DNA of 64,000 nt from Panorpa germanica (GCA_963678705.1 OY783203.1:25650535-25714534); one strand, 5' to 3'; positions 1-11,775 are shown, numbered from the stretch's first letter. Notes: generated by a model not told the origin, from the letters alone. Numbers and translations are program-made.

Positions 1-1288
1 AAACTTCAATCAGCCTTAAACTGCCTAGAAGACTGGTTTAATAAAACAGGATATACATTTTCTAACATAAAAAGTAAATGCATCCTTTTTAAGAATTCAC
101 CGAAGCTTATTTCTCCTCCAAGACTGACAATATACAATGAAGAACGCCAAATTTCTTATTTGGGTATGGTTTTTGATGAAAAATTATCCTGGGTTAATCA
201 TATAAAAAATTTAAAAACAAAATGTAGTACTGTCATAAACGTTATGAAAGTTATATCATGCAAAAATTGGGGAAGTATTTTTAGATTTAGAAATGTAGTT
301 TGTACATATTTTTCAAACTTTGATCCGCTCTAAAATAGATTACGGTGGAATTATGTATCAAACTGCAAATGAAAACATTCTCAAACTCATTGACAGCATT
401 TATAATGCAGGTTTAAGAATAGCCACTGGTGCATTTAGAACGTCTCCTGTAAAGAGCCTATATGCCATAAGTGGAGAACCACCGCCTTAGACGAATCCTA
501 CAAACATTAACTTCAGAATTACAATAGCTCCACAATATGTCTCCCTATACCATAGAAACTCAAAACTGAAAAAACCGCTTCTAATCAGATTAAAAAATCT
601 TAAAGACAAACATTCTTTATCTGACATAAGAACAATTCCAATAATATTTAATAGCATTGCACCATGGATCATAGGATTACCTCTATCTATAAACTTAACA
701 CTGGCAAAAATGACTAAAAGTAATACTAATTCAATCATTTACAGGTCGGCACTAAATAGTATTTTGGACGAATACCAAGATTCCATCAAAATTTATACAG
801 ATGGTACCAAATTACAGGATGAAATTAAGGGAAGCGAAGCCATTAATTTGCAAACAAAAATTACCGGACGGAATAAATAGAAGGCTGGAAGTAGTAATAT
901 GTAGACTCATGATAGGTCATACAAATTATACTCATACCTACTTATTTAAAAGAGAACCACAATCAATATGTGAACAATGCAATAACCCACTAACGGTAAA
1001 GCATATTATTTTCCATTGCTCCAAATACTCGTCCCTCAGACAAGAATGTAATATGCCTGAGGAGTATAGGCTGATATATAAAAGCAAAGAAAATCTGAAA
1101 AACCTTTTTGAGTTTATAAACAAAACAAATTTCATTTCTTTATTTTAAATATATTTATAAGTTGTAAATTATGAATTATGAATTACAAATGATGTATTGT
1201 AAATGTTTGTAAATGTATATATGCTTTTTAAGTGCTAATAACTTTTAAAAGTTGATGCACAAATAAAATAAATAAAAAAAAAAAAAAA
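1..1288 (+). mobile_element. 3' end of an I/Jockey-superclade LINE (non-LTR retrotransposon), decayed
   Basis: The left edge cuts into a non-LTR retrotransposon. Frame 1 is open over 1-333 and reads the end of a reverse transcriptase, with the typical thumb motif YLGMVFDEKLSWVNHI at about 159-204. A frameshift follows, and the frame of 308-489 carries SKIDYG and a run like the RT-to-RNase H linker. At about 790-810 the motif IYTDGTK looks like the start of an RNase H domain, which points to the I clade rather than Jockey proper. The last frame, 801-1148, ends with a C-x2-C-x6-H-x4-C zinc knuckle (CEQCNNPLTVKHIIFHC), usual at the C terminus of this superclade. An AATAAA-rich, A-rich tail ends at 1288. 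At least two frameshifts and a stop mean no function is left. The clade assignment is inference; the LINE identity is secure. Confidence 0.85.
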
Positions 1289-1761
1289 AGTTTCAATAGC
1301 AGTTTTTCCGGAAATTTCATGTGAAATTTCAAAACAATTCTTTGCTCTGATGTTACACTTAATATTTTTTCGGCGAAACAGAAAACAACTTTAATACGAA
1401 CGACGGCTACGGCTGTACTGATTTCTTTACAGAAGCGAGAAGCACTGCATTAGAAAAGGAAGGCTTCACAATAAACAGCTATCAGTCACTGGCGTTTGGT
1501 ACATACACACTTCTTCTATAGCAGAGTCAGTCTCGTTATTTAATAGTCGCACGTCATAGTTAATAACGTATGAAGCTAAGAACGTATGCGCGCTTGCTAG
1601 CTTGAAAGCAGGGCCCTTTTATAGGTAGCAGGTGCAGGAGGTACGTAAAACCTCACTTTCACCTTATGAAACTACCTATTGGTAGTTATTAGCACTTTTA
1701 AATCAATATTACATTTTTATATGCATTTATTTATAACACATAACTTATACAATATGTAATA
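1289..1761. other. Unassigned stretch with a minus-strand TATA-like promoter motif
   Basis: No ORF or recognised repeat. On the minus strand, TATAAAAGGGCCC (reverse of about 1613-1625) is a good TATA-box match. It is followed downstream on that strand by a less AT-rich stretch (to about 1400) that could be a leader. This resembles the promoter part of an LTR or of a stress-type promoter, but nothing else supports a gene here. Confidence 0.25.
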
Positions 1762-2398
1762 ATGGGCTTGTGTCCTATGTCTTCATTTATATAAAAGTGT
1801 ACTATATATGGATAAAGTGCGTTACTAGAACCACAAATGATCAATTATTATTTAATAACTCCTTATATGTTAAGAGATATTAACAATTAAAAAAGTCATT
1901 TTGTCTCTTTAATTATTAAAGGGATTCAACGTTGTACACAGTCCAAGTGCATGTGACATCACAATCCTTGTGTAAGGTTACCAACCTTACAGCTCATAAA
2001 TCTCTGCTATATGTATTTATATATCAAAATATCAAATATTATTTACAGCTATTTCAAGGCACAATCAAATTTCAATAATATGCCTGCCTTAGCAGGGTTA
2101 AATAAAATAAAAACTTATTATTCTTTGATTTGACTTGATTATTTGACTACCAACAGCTACAAAACATTACCACAGCACTGACCTACTCAACAAATAACTG
2201 ACGTTAAAATGCATTTCACCTCATACAAATATAGCCGACCATTTCTAGCGCTAAAACTACAATTCAAACGTTTAATTGCTATATCTCCGTCAATATTTAG
2301 ATATTTAATAAAATAGACACGCCAATACACTTTTATTAACATCAATTTCAATCAACAATTAAAAAATCGACCACTAAAAAACGAGGACACAAGCCCAT
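1762..2398 (-). mobile_element. Family A TIR element, copy A1 (637 bp)
   Basis: Non-autonomous DNA transposon bounded by ATGGGCTTGTGTCCT on the left and its complement on the right. The interior is about 80-90% similar by eye to the copies at 41124, 44717, 45701, 50588 and 61229. Orientation is defined by the copy at 44717; this one is reversed. No coding capacity. No clear target duplication is visible here (flanks AATA and TCTT). Confidence 0.85.
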
Positions 2399-2465
2399 TC
2401 TTTTTTTTTATATATCAGTCAGCTTCTCTTTCATTATTCGGTCGCGCACAACCAATTAAATCTGA

Positions 2466-2530
2466 TTTTACCAAACCCAGAAAATATATCTCTGGTCCGG
2501 GGATCGAACCCGGTGACGTTAATTTGTAAA
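2466..2530 (-). repeat. tRNA-derived SINE, head fragment
   Basis: Reverse-strand fragment of the SINE family best seen at 20362-20630. It contains the B-box-like GGTTCGATCCCCGG and the following ATATATTTTCTGGGTTTGG motif. The tail region is missing. Confidence 0.6.
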
Positions 2531-3214
2531 ATATAGGGTTAGTTAAAATATAGGTAATATAGGGTTAGGCTTGCTACTATGACTTAATAGAATTTCGAGC
2601 GAAATGCACGCGGCTTACTGGGTACTATAGATATGAACGAAGTCACTATTCTCAGCGTATTGGAACAATGATATCATATCCGTTCCGCGATACAATTCAA
2701 TTGATAACAATTATAAGCAGTGTCCATTCAATTGACTCTCTGAATTTACTCTCTGAACTATAAACCCAATTAACATTCATTGCATTACAAGAACACCACT
2801 TCAATTTGGCGTGATCATCAAAATTACTTTAATTGTTCTATCGTTTGTTTGGCACACTTGTCAATGCAGTTGCTATGACAGCCCCCTCTTCCTCCTCGAA
2901 CACCCCACCACACTTCGTGTACACTGAACAAGTTGGATGCATTGGTGTCTCGTGTCGTCTCGATCGACTTTACTAGTTCGTGTCATGCATCACAAGTATG
3001 ACGTCATCGTTTTTACTACCTTTTTGTACGATCCCCTTCGCAGTGCCGAGCTCATCAGTTCACCCGCCAATCGATTCCCTTGCCCCACTGCCCTGAACTC
3101 AACACAAACTTTGTGCGCCTGGTGTATTGACTCTACTCCTGTTGTTCGGTTGTTTTTAATTTGATACAATCGCAAATGGTACAAATTCATTCTAAATATA
3201 ATTTGGTTTAACCC
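2531..3214. other. No recognised feature
   Basis: Short ORFs on both strands at 2937-3190 overlap each other and match no family I recognise. I see no splice-framed exon. Confidence 0.3.
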
Positions 3215-3425
3215 TTAGGCTGGGTTCACACAACATTGTACTGCACGTTTATTTGCAGTATAAATAGTGACGCATATATTTTATATAGAACCATTCACAC
3301 AACGTTCGTACTGCAAAACAACGCACACAGCTAAACACGTTTAACGAATACTCACCGGACTTGTCAAGCAAATCGAATGAACTGTAACATATGCGGCTTG
3401 CAGTTGAACTTAGTGTTATGCGGTA

Positions 3426-3844
3426 CAGAGGCGGCCTTAGGGGGTGGCAAGCAAGACAATCGCCTGAGGCCTCGCACCCTCGCGCAACAACCCAAGTAGA
3501 AAAATTAATTATTATATATCTATTTGAACCTCGGTTCGCGCTTTAGAAACCTTAGTTTATCATCATTAATATTTGTCGTCTTTGTGCTTGTTAACTTTTA
3601 TGAATCTTCCAATATAAAATTTTAAAACTCTACATTTATTTATTTATAAATATTGCATTTCTCGTCAATCATCACCAAAAATACTTACTTTCAATTTACA
3701 TAAATTAAGCAAATAACAAGAGCCTCGCAATGATCTGTCGGTGCTTCGCTAAGTTCTGTCGCCCGGGGCCTCGTAAAGTTCTGCCACCCGGGGCCTCGCA
3801 AAGATCTGTCGCCCGGGGCCTCGCAATGGCTAAGGCCGCCCCTG
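3426..3844 (+). mobile_element. hAT MITE family H, copy H1 (nested in P1)
   Basis: TIRs are CAGAGGCGGCCTTAG on the left and the complement of CAGGGGCGGCCTTAG on the right. The 8-bp flanks ATGCGGTA (3418-3425) and ATACGGTT (3845-3852) agree at 6 of 8 positions, a decayed hAT-type target duplication. Near the right end sits a 25-bp tandem repeat, about four units at 3735-3830, with core GCCTCGCAAAGATCTG and a CCCGGG joint. Related copies lie at 18043, 21729, 34070 and 40685. Confidence 0.82.
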
Positions 3845-3947
3845 ATACGGTTTCTTTCACACAGCATGACTTTTATCGAATAGTAACCGAACAAGTGTTT
3901 AGGGCTGAAGTATCTTTTGCATGTGTTTCAAGTTTATTATTAGAAAA

Positions 3948-4070
3948 TGTTTGACGAATCTTTTATAGATAATGATTTATTGATTTCTTTGGTGGAACAA
4001 AAGCCTGTTTTGTGGGATAAAACTATGGAATTATATAAAAATCGCTTTGCAACTCAAGCGGCGTCATAGA
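3948..4070 (+). pseudogene. MADF-domain fragment of a Harbinger accessory protein
   Basis: The ORF starts MFDESFIDNDLLISLVEQ, continues through KPVLWDKTMELYKNR and stops after about 40 codons (TAG at about 4068). The pattern LI-x-LV-x-x-x-P-V-LWD-K-x-x-x-x-YK-x-R is the first helix and turn of a MADF (Myb/SANT-like, Adf-1 type) DNA-binding domain. Harbinger elements commonly encode such a protein beside the transposase. It sits inside TIRs with TWA targets, which supports that reading over a host Adf-1 relative. A further reading frame after the stop, 4047-4259, looks unrelated and partly low complexity. No transposase is present, so the element is non-autonomous. Truncated and not functional. 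Confidence 0.65.
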
Positions 4071-4432
4071 CAATATTTTATTCGAGAATTTCAAATCAAC
4101 AATAATACGGCTACTATAAATTCTAGCAGTACAAATCTAACAGCAATGCCTTCGCTTCAAAATCTGAACTCTATTGATTCATCCTATTCAAAATTAATGA
4201 AATTAATAAAACTTAAATACTCCCTATATCTCCCAACCAGCGTTTTTTTATTTCTTTAGTTACCTTAAACATATAGAAAATTTTATTTAAGTACATTTAT
4301 TTTACCGTATGAAAACTGCGGCTATAAGGGATTACTAATGAAAATTTCCCGTGTGAACATCCTGCTGATTAAACGTTTAAAATCGAATACTGTAAAAAAC
4401 GTGCAGTATAACACCGTGTGAACCCAGCCTTA

Positions 4433-4782
4433 GGGTTACGCAGTAAAACATGGCTTATTGGACATGAGAAACGACTCATATTTATCAGTCACTAGTAATG
4501 TTTTATTCGTGAAGGCGTGCGATTCATTAAAGCAAAATAAAATAAGCAGGGCCGAGCAAGTGAAATTTATTGTAGATCCTAGATTATGATCTACTGTTGA
4601 ATTAAATTGCAAATTCGCCTCTTTTTTACAGTTTGGCACCTCCCTTATTTTGGCACCCGATGCGACCGCATGCTCCTCGAATCGGTCCAGAATATCAGTA
4701 CAAAAACAAACACAGAGCGTTTGATGTAAGAGCATCATTTCTTTTTATTAATTTTTAAATAAAACATTTTTTATCTAGGTAT
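4433..4782. other. No recognised feature
   Basis: A 100-codon minus-strand ORF (4436-4738) is present, but it lacks a recognisable domain, codon signature or repeat context. I do not treat it as a gene. Confidence 0.3.
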
Positions 4783-5165
4783 TTAATTTATTTAACGTCG
4801 GTCTATTTCCGATGCTGGATCCTCCTACTATGTTGGCAATATTTATAATGTCGACCAGTAAACATTTTGAAGTCCCTTTGATATCATATTGAAGATGCGT
4901 ATGATTTTGTTGTCATGAAACCGTGCATTTGCAGTTCACTTTTTCACAGTTTATATGAAATGTCTATTTTATCGGCTACAAATGGCGGAATTACTCCACC
5001 TGCCGGAATGCAAATGAAGTGCAATAGTGATAGAAACGTTATAAAACAGGATATATTGAACCACACCGCTGTCTAATAAGTTTATGATTATGTTTGTGCA
5101 ACCCGGGATCGAATACGAAGACATAGCAGTCTGGTTTCAAGTATCAATGCTCTCGTCCAGTGTGT
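4783..5165 (-). repeat. tRNA-derived SINE split by a family B MITE
   Basis: Reverse-strand SINE. The 3' tail (complement of GGCCGACGTTAAATAAATTAA) lies at 4783-4815. The body resumes after 5040, and the head lies at 5100-5165, with a GGTTCGAT-like B box (reverse of ATCGAATAC) and GAGAGCATTGATAC. The insertion separates two halves that are contiguous in the copy at 20362. Confidence 0.75.
4855..5040. mobile_element. Family B MITE, truncated copy inside the SINE
   Basis: Begins CCAGTAAACATTTTGAAGT and matches the 49253-49508 element in reverse order until AGTGATAGAAACGT, where it ends without the second TIR. The SINE was therefore in place first. Confidence 0.7.
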
Positions 5166-6690
5166 CATTTAAATCTACGTACGAGTATTTATCAACAGAA
5201 TTTAACAATTTTTATCCCAGACCTAAAGTAAGTCTCTATACAGTCTAGAGCTCTAAGGAGGACTCTACACCAATCGATAAAAACCTCATTCCCGTGGTAA
5301 GAATAACGAAACTAGATTTAAGGGGCTTCCAAATTCGAATTTAATTTTCAGAGCTCCACAACGTGTGCAACTGCATGTTTCAAATAAAAATACAGTTTAT
5401 ATATTTTCATTAGCCTAAGTTGCGAGTCATTCCAAGGTGGTTAAGGGTGGGTCGAATAGGAATCATTCGATACAATGTTTACAATTTATTAACGTATGGT
5501 ATGAATAATTAAGTACATGGTACACTTTAATGTTAGTAACGGAAAAATATATGGTACAGGCGCAATCAATGCCAAAATTTGAGAGGAGACAAAATTTTAA
5601 AGGCTACTATTTGCTAATTCAAAATCGAATGGGTTTTTCGTCGACAATTTAAGATGAGCGCCTCATTGAAATAGGCCTAGGGTACCATCTAACTTAAATT
5701 GGACCACAATAGTGAAATATAGACCAGGACTCCTCAATATAGGGAGACTATTAGAAAAGGCATTTCCCCCGCCGCATACTTTTAGGCAGGGTTCCCATCG
5801 CCTCAAAGGAGCCCTCTACTCAATTTAATTTGACGAGAGCCTAATAAGTATTTGGGTTATTTACCGTAAAATTAGGGAATTGTAACTTAATGTTATTTTT
5901 TTTTTGCTCAATGCTTAATTTGATGTAAGGGTAAGGAGAAAAGGTAGAACTATAAAAATAAAAGCTTCAGGAGTTTTAACAGTATCCGTTGTTAGAAGTT
6001 TTTTCTATGAAAGGCCCTGTATATTGGCTTTGATGTATTATGGGTGGCCATGTTATTAGCCGCACCTTCAAAAATTAACGATTTTACCATTTATAATGAA
6101 ACGATAAACTAGTAGACCTATTGTTTACTTTTTTCTATTAAAAAATAATTACATTCTCTGCTTATGGAAAAACAGCAGGAGAATCAGTTCCTTTTATTAC
6201 TGGCGAATTAAAGTGTGAACTTCCTACTCTCAAAAATGAGATTATTTATCCGAAGAATGTTTAAGTAATTTAGGACGAGATTTTCAAAGGTGCGCTGTTA
6301 TTTGTAACACCCGCGATAAACATATTTCGTACATAAGTAGAATCTAAGTAAAAGCTAAATATTAATTCCTTAAATTCCACTTCATTTGTAATAATCAAAG
6401 GAATTTAATTATCTAGAACTACTAAAAGAAAATGTTAGAAATGAAAATCATGGTAAACTTATGCCCTGGTTAACAGATAAAGGCATAAAATCAATAAATT
6501 TGTTTCAAGTTATTCTTACGACCGAATTGTGAATTAATTCCCATGTCACTGAATACAAAAGTTTAGAATTCGATTGCATTTAAACCGATTTAGCTTCATT
6601 TCTACGGAGTATTTTTGCAGCTTGGAAGAATATTCATCGCAACTGCAGTACAAGTAGGAGAATAATGTACGTGGAGTAGGGTACGCCGGG
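5166..6690. other. No recognised feature
   Basis: AT-rich sequence with no ORF over 60 codons and no repeat shared with the rest of the window. It lies upstream of exon 1 and could hold regulatory sequence for the Ly6 gene, but I see no specific site. Confidence 0.3.
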
Positions 6691-6694
6691 TACG

Positions 6695-6753
6695 CTATGT
6701 TCGCTTTATACCCGTATATGACGTTTATATATGTATAACAGTAGCGAACATAG
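6695..6753. repeat. Small perfect inverted repeat upstream of exon 1
   Basis: CTATGTTCGCT (6695-6705) and AGCGAACATAG (6743-6753) are perfect complements separated by 37 bp. It lies about 420 bp upstream of the start codon. Its role is unknown: it could be a MITE remnant or a cruciform in the promoter region. Confidence 0.6.
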
Positions 6754-7169
6754 ATAGAGCATAGTATATGGTATAGCGCTATTTAACTGCAAATTCCATA
6801 TAGTAATATGTGTCTACAGCTCCAATGCTCTACAGCGACCGCGCACTCTGGACTATCTGAAGTTCTGACGTCGTTTGGCGGAGGGGGCGGATGGAGCGTT
6901 GAGAGGTGGTAGGAAGGAAAAACGGAAGACAGAAGCATCGTACAGCAGAATTCGTTATTAAGTTCAATGAGTTTCTGGTGGAAGCAACCTCGATGAGGGC
7001 GGTTTAGTGAACATAACCTATTCAGAATACACATAACCTAAAAACTAAACGTCAAATATTTTATATATTTCATTTTTAATATCTATTATTATTTAAAAAT
7101 TAGGAAATTTATGAAAACATTTATATAATTTAATTAATTAAAACTTGAAAGTTTTATAAATTCTTAACC

Positions 7170-7227
7170 ATGGGGCCCTCGAAGTTAATTTGTGTTTTTG
7201 TGGTTCTTATGTGCTTTGCACAATCTG
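7170..7227 (+). CDS. Ly6/uPAR-type secreted protein, exon 1: start codon and signal peptide
   Basis: The exon encodes MGPSKLICVFVVLMCFAQS plus the first base of a Gly codon. Residues 5-18 are strongly hydrophobic after a Lys at position 5, a classic signal peptide. Cleavage is likely after the Ala two codons into exon 2 (AQSGTA, then IECYKC). The context AACCATGG is a good start site, and the AT-rich sequence just upstream has no competing in-frame ATG that I would prefer. The exon ends at g7227 with donor GTAAGT at 7228-7233, phase 1. The only exon in the window that fits is 54549-54716, which opens in phase 1 and supplies the mature Ly6 domain. Signal-peptide exons joined in phase 1 to a first Ly6 exon are the usual design in insect Ly6 genes. 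The join over 47 kb is inference, because no transcript is available. Confidence 0.72.
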
Positions 7228-7233
7228 GTAAGT

Positions 7234-10136
7234 TTTATTTGTTATTATATTTAGTTTAAACAAACTCATTATAAATCAACGGTTAAGATTGTTATACGAC
7301 TGATAAATATAATAAAAATCAAAATATACATTACGTAATCTAATTCAAGGTAATTTAAAACCCTCAAGGGGAACAGGCAAGTTTCTTAGCCCTTTTCCGG
7401 TTCATTTATTTGACAATCGACTCTGATTTCTTATTATAAAGTATTATATAACTAGGACAGTATGAATAAGTTTAGTGTATTGATTTATTTTGATACAAGT
7501 TTTTGAAAACTCATCATTTCGTGGAATTCGTTTGTTTACGTAACATGCTACGTTTGATTAGGACTTGGTAGTTTTATGGATTCACTGCAAACGTATTGCA
7601 GTTGCAAGTGCAGGTGCATTCCAGCCGTGCCGACCATGAACAGCACTTCTCATACCTGAGATTTAATTACTATTAAAAAATGTCATTTATTTCATTATTA
7701 CTTTATGCATTCCGTTTATATTGTTTGATTAATTTAGAGCGAATGCATTTTATCTTTATTACCCGCTAATTATTAATGTAAGTAAATAAAATAAGTCACT
7801 GTGTGAACTTAGTCATTGTTTTACATAAAGGAATATTATACGAGTTCATTTTATTAAACAATATTTTGTAATACTCGTATTATTCGTAGATTCCATTAAT
7901 AAAAGTTTTATGTAGGCATTAAATATAATTTACATTGGATAACTCTACTACTGTACATAAATCAGAGATTTAAAAATGCATAGGAAACAGAAAGTTATGC
8001 TTCAAGAAATCGCAGCTAGATGAGCCGTGCCATGGTCAGAGTTATACAATGTTCTTATTACTACCCAGGTAGAAAATGTAATCAGATTACAATAGGCTCG
8101 CAAGTGTGAAACTAGAATGAACAATAATTTTCCATATGAGAAGGAGAAATGTAACCTTGGAATTAGCTTATGGAAAGCTAGCAAGCTAACAAATGTTGCA
8201 GTTCATTTTGTACAAAATGTTATTTAAAGATGTTTACGGGTTTATGAAATAACATCTAAAGAAGACAACCTCTATTCTCTAAAAATATTGGGTCCATATA
8301 ACAACCTTCTATGTTCCAGGAATTTTGTAATTATAAGAGTACTTTTATATATTGAAAAGAAACTTACCGGGACAATATATAGACTTGCGATAGTAGAGAA
8401 GAGAAGGTTGGAGGATGTGACTACGCTGCCTAATTAACCTCACTTTTTTTTATCAGCAAGAAAGAGAAAGTAGTAGGATCGTGATTGGTCTCCGCCTGAT
8501 GTAGGAGGTATAACTTTCTTGAAGCACCTAATGAGAAAGATATTATGTATTATTCAGTAATGTTCCTAAATACTTTTATAATAATCTTTGAGCTAATTGA
8601 TTCACAATCAAGCGAAATGAAATCCGTGACACCATGAATAAAATGATTCTTTTTTCTTGTTTTCTTTTTAAATAAAGTGAAGTTCTACTGAAGTGAAGCA
8701 CACTAAAAATTCTACCGTTTCTAATTGGTTTCTAATTGTTATTTGAAATTTTCTTTAGAGCGTATTTGTACATCACAAGCAGCTGTTACTACTTAGCCTA
8801 TATAACTTTATTTTATTTGAGTAAATTCTTATTTCCTTAGGGTAATTTAAATCAGGTTATTCATTAATTACCAGGAAATTCGTGAACGTTCAGCAGTAGG
8901 ATATAAATAAGATATGAGAACTTTGTAGTGTTTCAAGATTAGGTACACTAGCGTTCCAAAAGTGACACGAGCCTGAGACGGCACTCAATAGGAAGGTGCC
9001 TATCACAATTATCTATCAAAACCTTTACCTTTTCTGTAGATCACATAATGGTAAACACCCTAAACTTAATTGCACATAGTCGAACCGTAACCTTCTTTGA
9101 GATCCTTCGCCAAATCAGTTGAATCTAACCGAACCTAGTTTTGACAGTTTGACTATTTCTGCTATCAGTATTTTATGTTGCATTTTAAATTATACTCTAT
9201 GGAACAATAAATTGTTTTTCTTCTTAATTTTTGTCAAACTGACATTGAACTTCTTTTAAAAATAAGAAACGATCATAAGACAGATTGTAACATTTTGGAG
9301 CTTATAGTATAATAAAATGTTTAAAGGTTTAAAAAAAACAAAGAAATTAAATTAAATTCTAAATAAAATATGGTGCAAGGAATATTTCCACATGCTAGAC
9401 AATTTAAATTAAATACAAAATTAAAAGAATGAGTGGGAATGATACTTTACCCTAATAAATAATGTAGAGTATCGGACGCGGAAATGAAATTACTAATAAC
9501 CTATCCTATTCAGTACGACAAGTAAGGCTAATCGACTAGTAGAGCTAGCCCCTGGAAAGCAGTCCTTGTAGCCCCTGTCTTAATTCGACGCTGCTCATAC
9601 TCTTTTGTTGTTATCTTATAATCAAATCGCGTTTTATTATGAAAATAGGTCATCTTATAAAGTTACGTGACGTGGTTCACAAGACTCAAACTACTCAAAT
9701 TGTTACAAAGTATAATAATGAATACGTTCGAGTGTCGATGTCATAATTTCTAACAAAAGAAATTTAGAAACACAAAAACTGCACTCAACTAGCACTAATA
9801 ATTAGTATTTATTGTGCACTAATTATGTATTGTTTTAATCAATATTAATAATTAAGTGTATCTAGGAAAGCTTACCTACTCCAAATAATAGGTGGAAATT
9901 CTAGTAGTACCCGTGTATGTTCAATTATTCTAACGTGACTCAACGTGCGGTCTCCGATTGTTTGGATTTCGGATCTTTAATGAATAACAACATTTATTAA
10001 TAAGCAATATTATAGGTAAAAGTAACTAATTACTTATATATTTACTCTGATTAAATATTTGGTAATTATTCCATGTACTTACACTAAATGAATATTATGC
10101 AGTGATTTGTATATTTGAGTTTACAACAAGCATCAT
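7234..10136. other. Intronic stretch, no recognised repeat
   Basis: No significant ORF. A short segment at about 8145-8190 (CCTTGGAATTAGC and nearby) recurs at about 34931-34965, so both are probably parts of one unidentified old repeat. Nothing else stands out. Confidence 0.3.
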
Positions 10137-10335
10137 CAGGGCCGGATTTAGAGGTGTGGAGGCCCTGGGGCAACGAAGGAGCGAAGGCCCCTAATTATTT
10201 TCCGAATAAAAGGAACAATTGTTTTACATCAAGTCCTTTCAAATATTTATTTCTTTTATCTTTATTGTGGGGGCCCTTTTATTGTGGATGCCCCGGGGCA
10301 GTAGCCTCGCCTGCCCTCACTCAAATCCGGACCTG
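10137..10335. mobile_element. hAT MITE family Q, copy Q1 with perfect 8-bp target duplication
   Basis: A 199-bp element. Left end CAGGGCCGGATTTAGAGG; the right end reads, in complement, CAGGTCCGGATTTGAGTG. The flanking 8 bp AGCATCAT occur on both sides (10129-10136 and 10336-10343). The subterminal regions are GC-rich (GGCCCTGGGGC and GCCCCGGGGC) around an AT-rich core. The overlapping 73-codon ORF is incidental. A perfect duplication suggests a comparatively recent insertion. Confidence 0.9.
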
Positions 10336-10719
10336 AGCATCATAAAACATACGAAAATGCTGTAGTTTTTTTATAAATTAAAAAATGTGTAGATACATCG
10401 AATATTTAGCAAATCACGAAATAAACTAAACATAACCGCACAATTTTTTTGACACAAACTTAGCGATATTAATAAACATACCAATTCAAATTATAACTGT
10501 AATTTATTACATTCGCTTTCACTAAAACATAATCATTAATATAAAAATTTAATATCAAATAAATTCGCAAGGAGACTTATAATTTCCGACATGTACAAGA
10601 ATAAAAAAAAAACAAAAATAGAAAATTAGATTTCAGTTGTTTGGAGAACAAATGCTTGCAGCCTACTAGCTGCTATATTTATTTAATTCATAAGCTTCTA
10701 GATCACTTAAATGGTGAAT

Positions 10720-11508
10720 AGAACATTTGCTTTTCAAAAGCATTTAAATACAAAATGCAAATACCTTGTTATTTTCCTATTTCAAATACAAAATAAAAAA
10801 TAAATTTCACGTTAGTATTTAAATACAAAATACGTTTCATAAAGACCGACTTCGTTTTGAAGCATTTTTGTTTCATAAAAATACTACCTAGAATTTTTAT
10901 GCCGCATGCTTATGTCGCACTAGTCTGTACGTTAAAAGTACAACACATTTAGTACAAATTTAGTATAAATGAAAATATATAAATGTTGAATGTCGCATGT
11001 GGGGGTAGTAGGTAAAATAATATATATTTATGTATATATAAGTTATGAATGTAGTGGAGTGATTGTCTTGTAGTAAAACAAACAATGAACGAGAACAAAC
11101 GAGAAAATATGATTTAAACATGATAACAAATTTAGGTAAGCGAAAATCAGATTCTTTATGGTGGGGGTAACAGGAAGAATAATAAAATAATAGGCACATA
11201 TATCATTTTAAATTAGAATTATTAAGACAATTGTGCAGATACTATTAGATCATAGATGGTACTAATGTTGGTGAGGTTTTAAGTTTATATTCATAAAATA
11301 AGATTAAAAATATAAGACTATGAAGTAACAAAAATGAAAAAATTATTTTGTATTTTCCAAATAGGAAATAGGTTTATAAAAGTTTTTAAATAAAATATAA
11401 AATTCTATATTCTTAAAAGATATTTAAATACAAAATAGGAAATAGGTTTTTACTATTTTGTATTTGCATTTTGAGTATATGTATTTTAAAAACGCACATC
11501 TCTACCAG
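10720..11508. mobile_element. Compound AT-rich element with TATTTAAATACAAAATGC subterminal repeats
   Basis: Both ends carry runs of ATTTAAATACAAAAT and TATTTGCATTTTG. The right end reads CGCACATCTCTA, resembling the CAAACATCTCTG end of the small relative at 60125-60287. The middle (10840-10996) contains a family R repeat. Boundaries are approximate and I see no clear target duplication. The subterminal repeat structure is hAT-like, but that is inference. Confidence 0.5.
10840..10996 (+). repeat. Family R repeat, copy R1
   Basis: Contains GTCGCACTAGTCTGTACG, GTACAACACATTTAGTACA and ATATATAAATGTTGAATGTCG, shared almost base for base with 40425-40603 and in part with 40030-40115 (inverted) and 59425-59475. 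Confidence 0.7.
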
Positions 11509-11775
11509 TTTATTTATAAGCTTATTTTTTATAATTTATATAAAGTTCAGCTCATTAGTGAGACATCTTTGAGAAATCAACATTTCAGTTAAATGTGTAA
11601 TATGTAAAAGTATACCCTCCATCTGATTCAACACTCAGATAGCTCAAATAAAGTTATAATGCTAATGAACTTGTAGAATACCGCTGGAATGCATACAACT
11701 TGAATATTGCTTTCGTCATTATCTCAAAATTCAATATTCGGAGATGCCTCACTAATGATGATCTATATTGTAGAA

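Larger units (their letters stand above)
3218..4429 (+). mobile_element. PIF/Harbinger-type element P1, split by a hAT MITE
   Basis: Terminal inverted repeats begin GGCTGGGTTCACAC, with similarity running on through an ACTGCACGTTT subterminal motif on both ends. The element is flanked by TTA on both sides (3215-3217 and 4430-4432), the 3-bp TWA target typical of PIF/Harbinger. The sister copy at 35895-36236 is flanked by TAA on both sides and shares the right-hand 250 bp. A MADF-like ORF lies at 3948-4070, as in Harbinger accessory proteins. Without the 419-bp hAT insertion the element is about 790 bp. The outer flanks also form AACCC/GGGTT, so the TIR could be a few bases longer. Confidence 0.8.
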
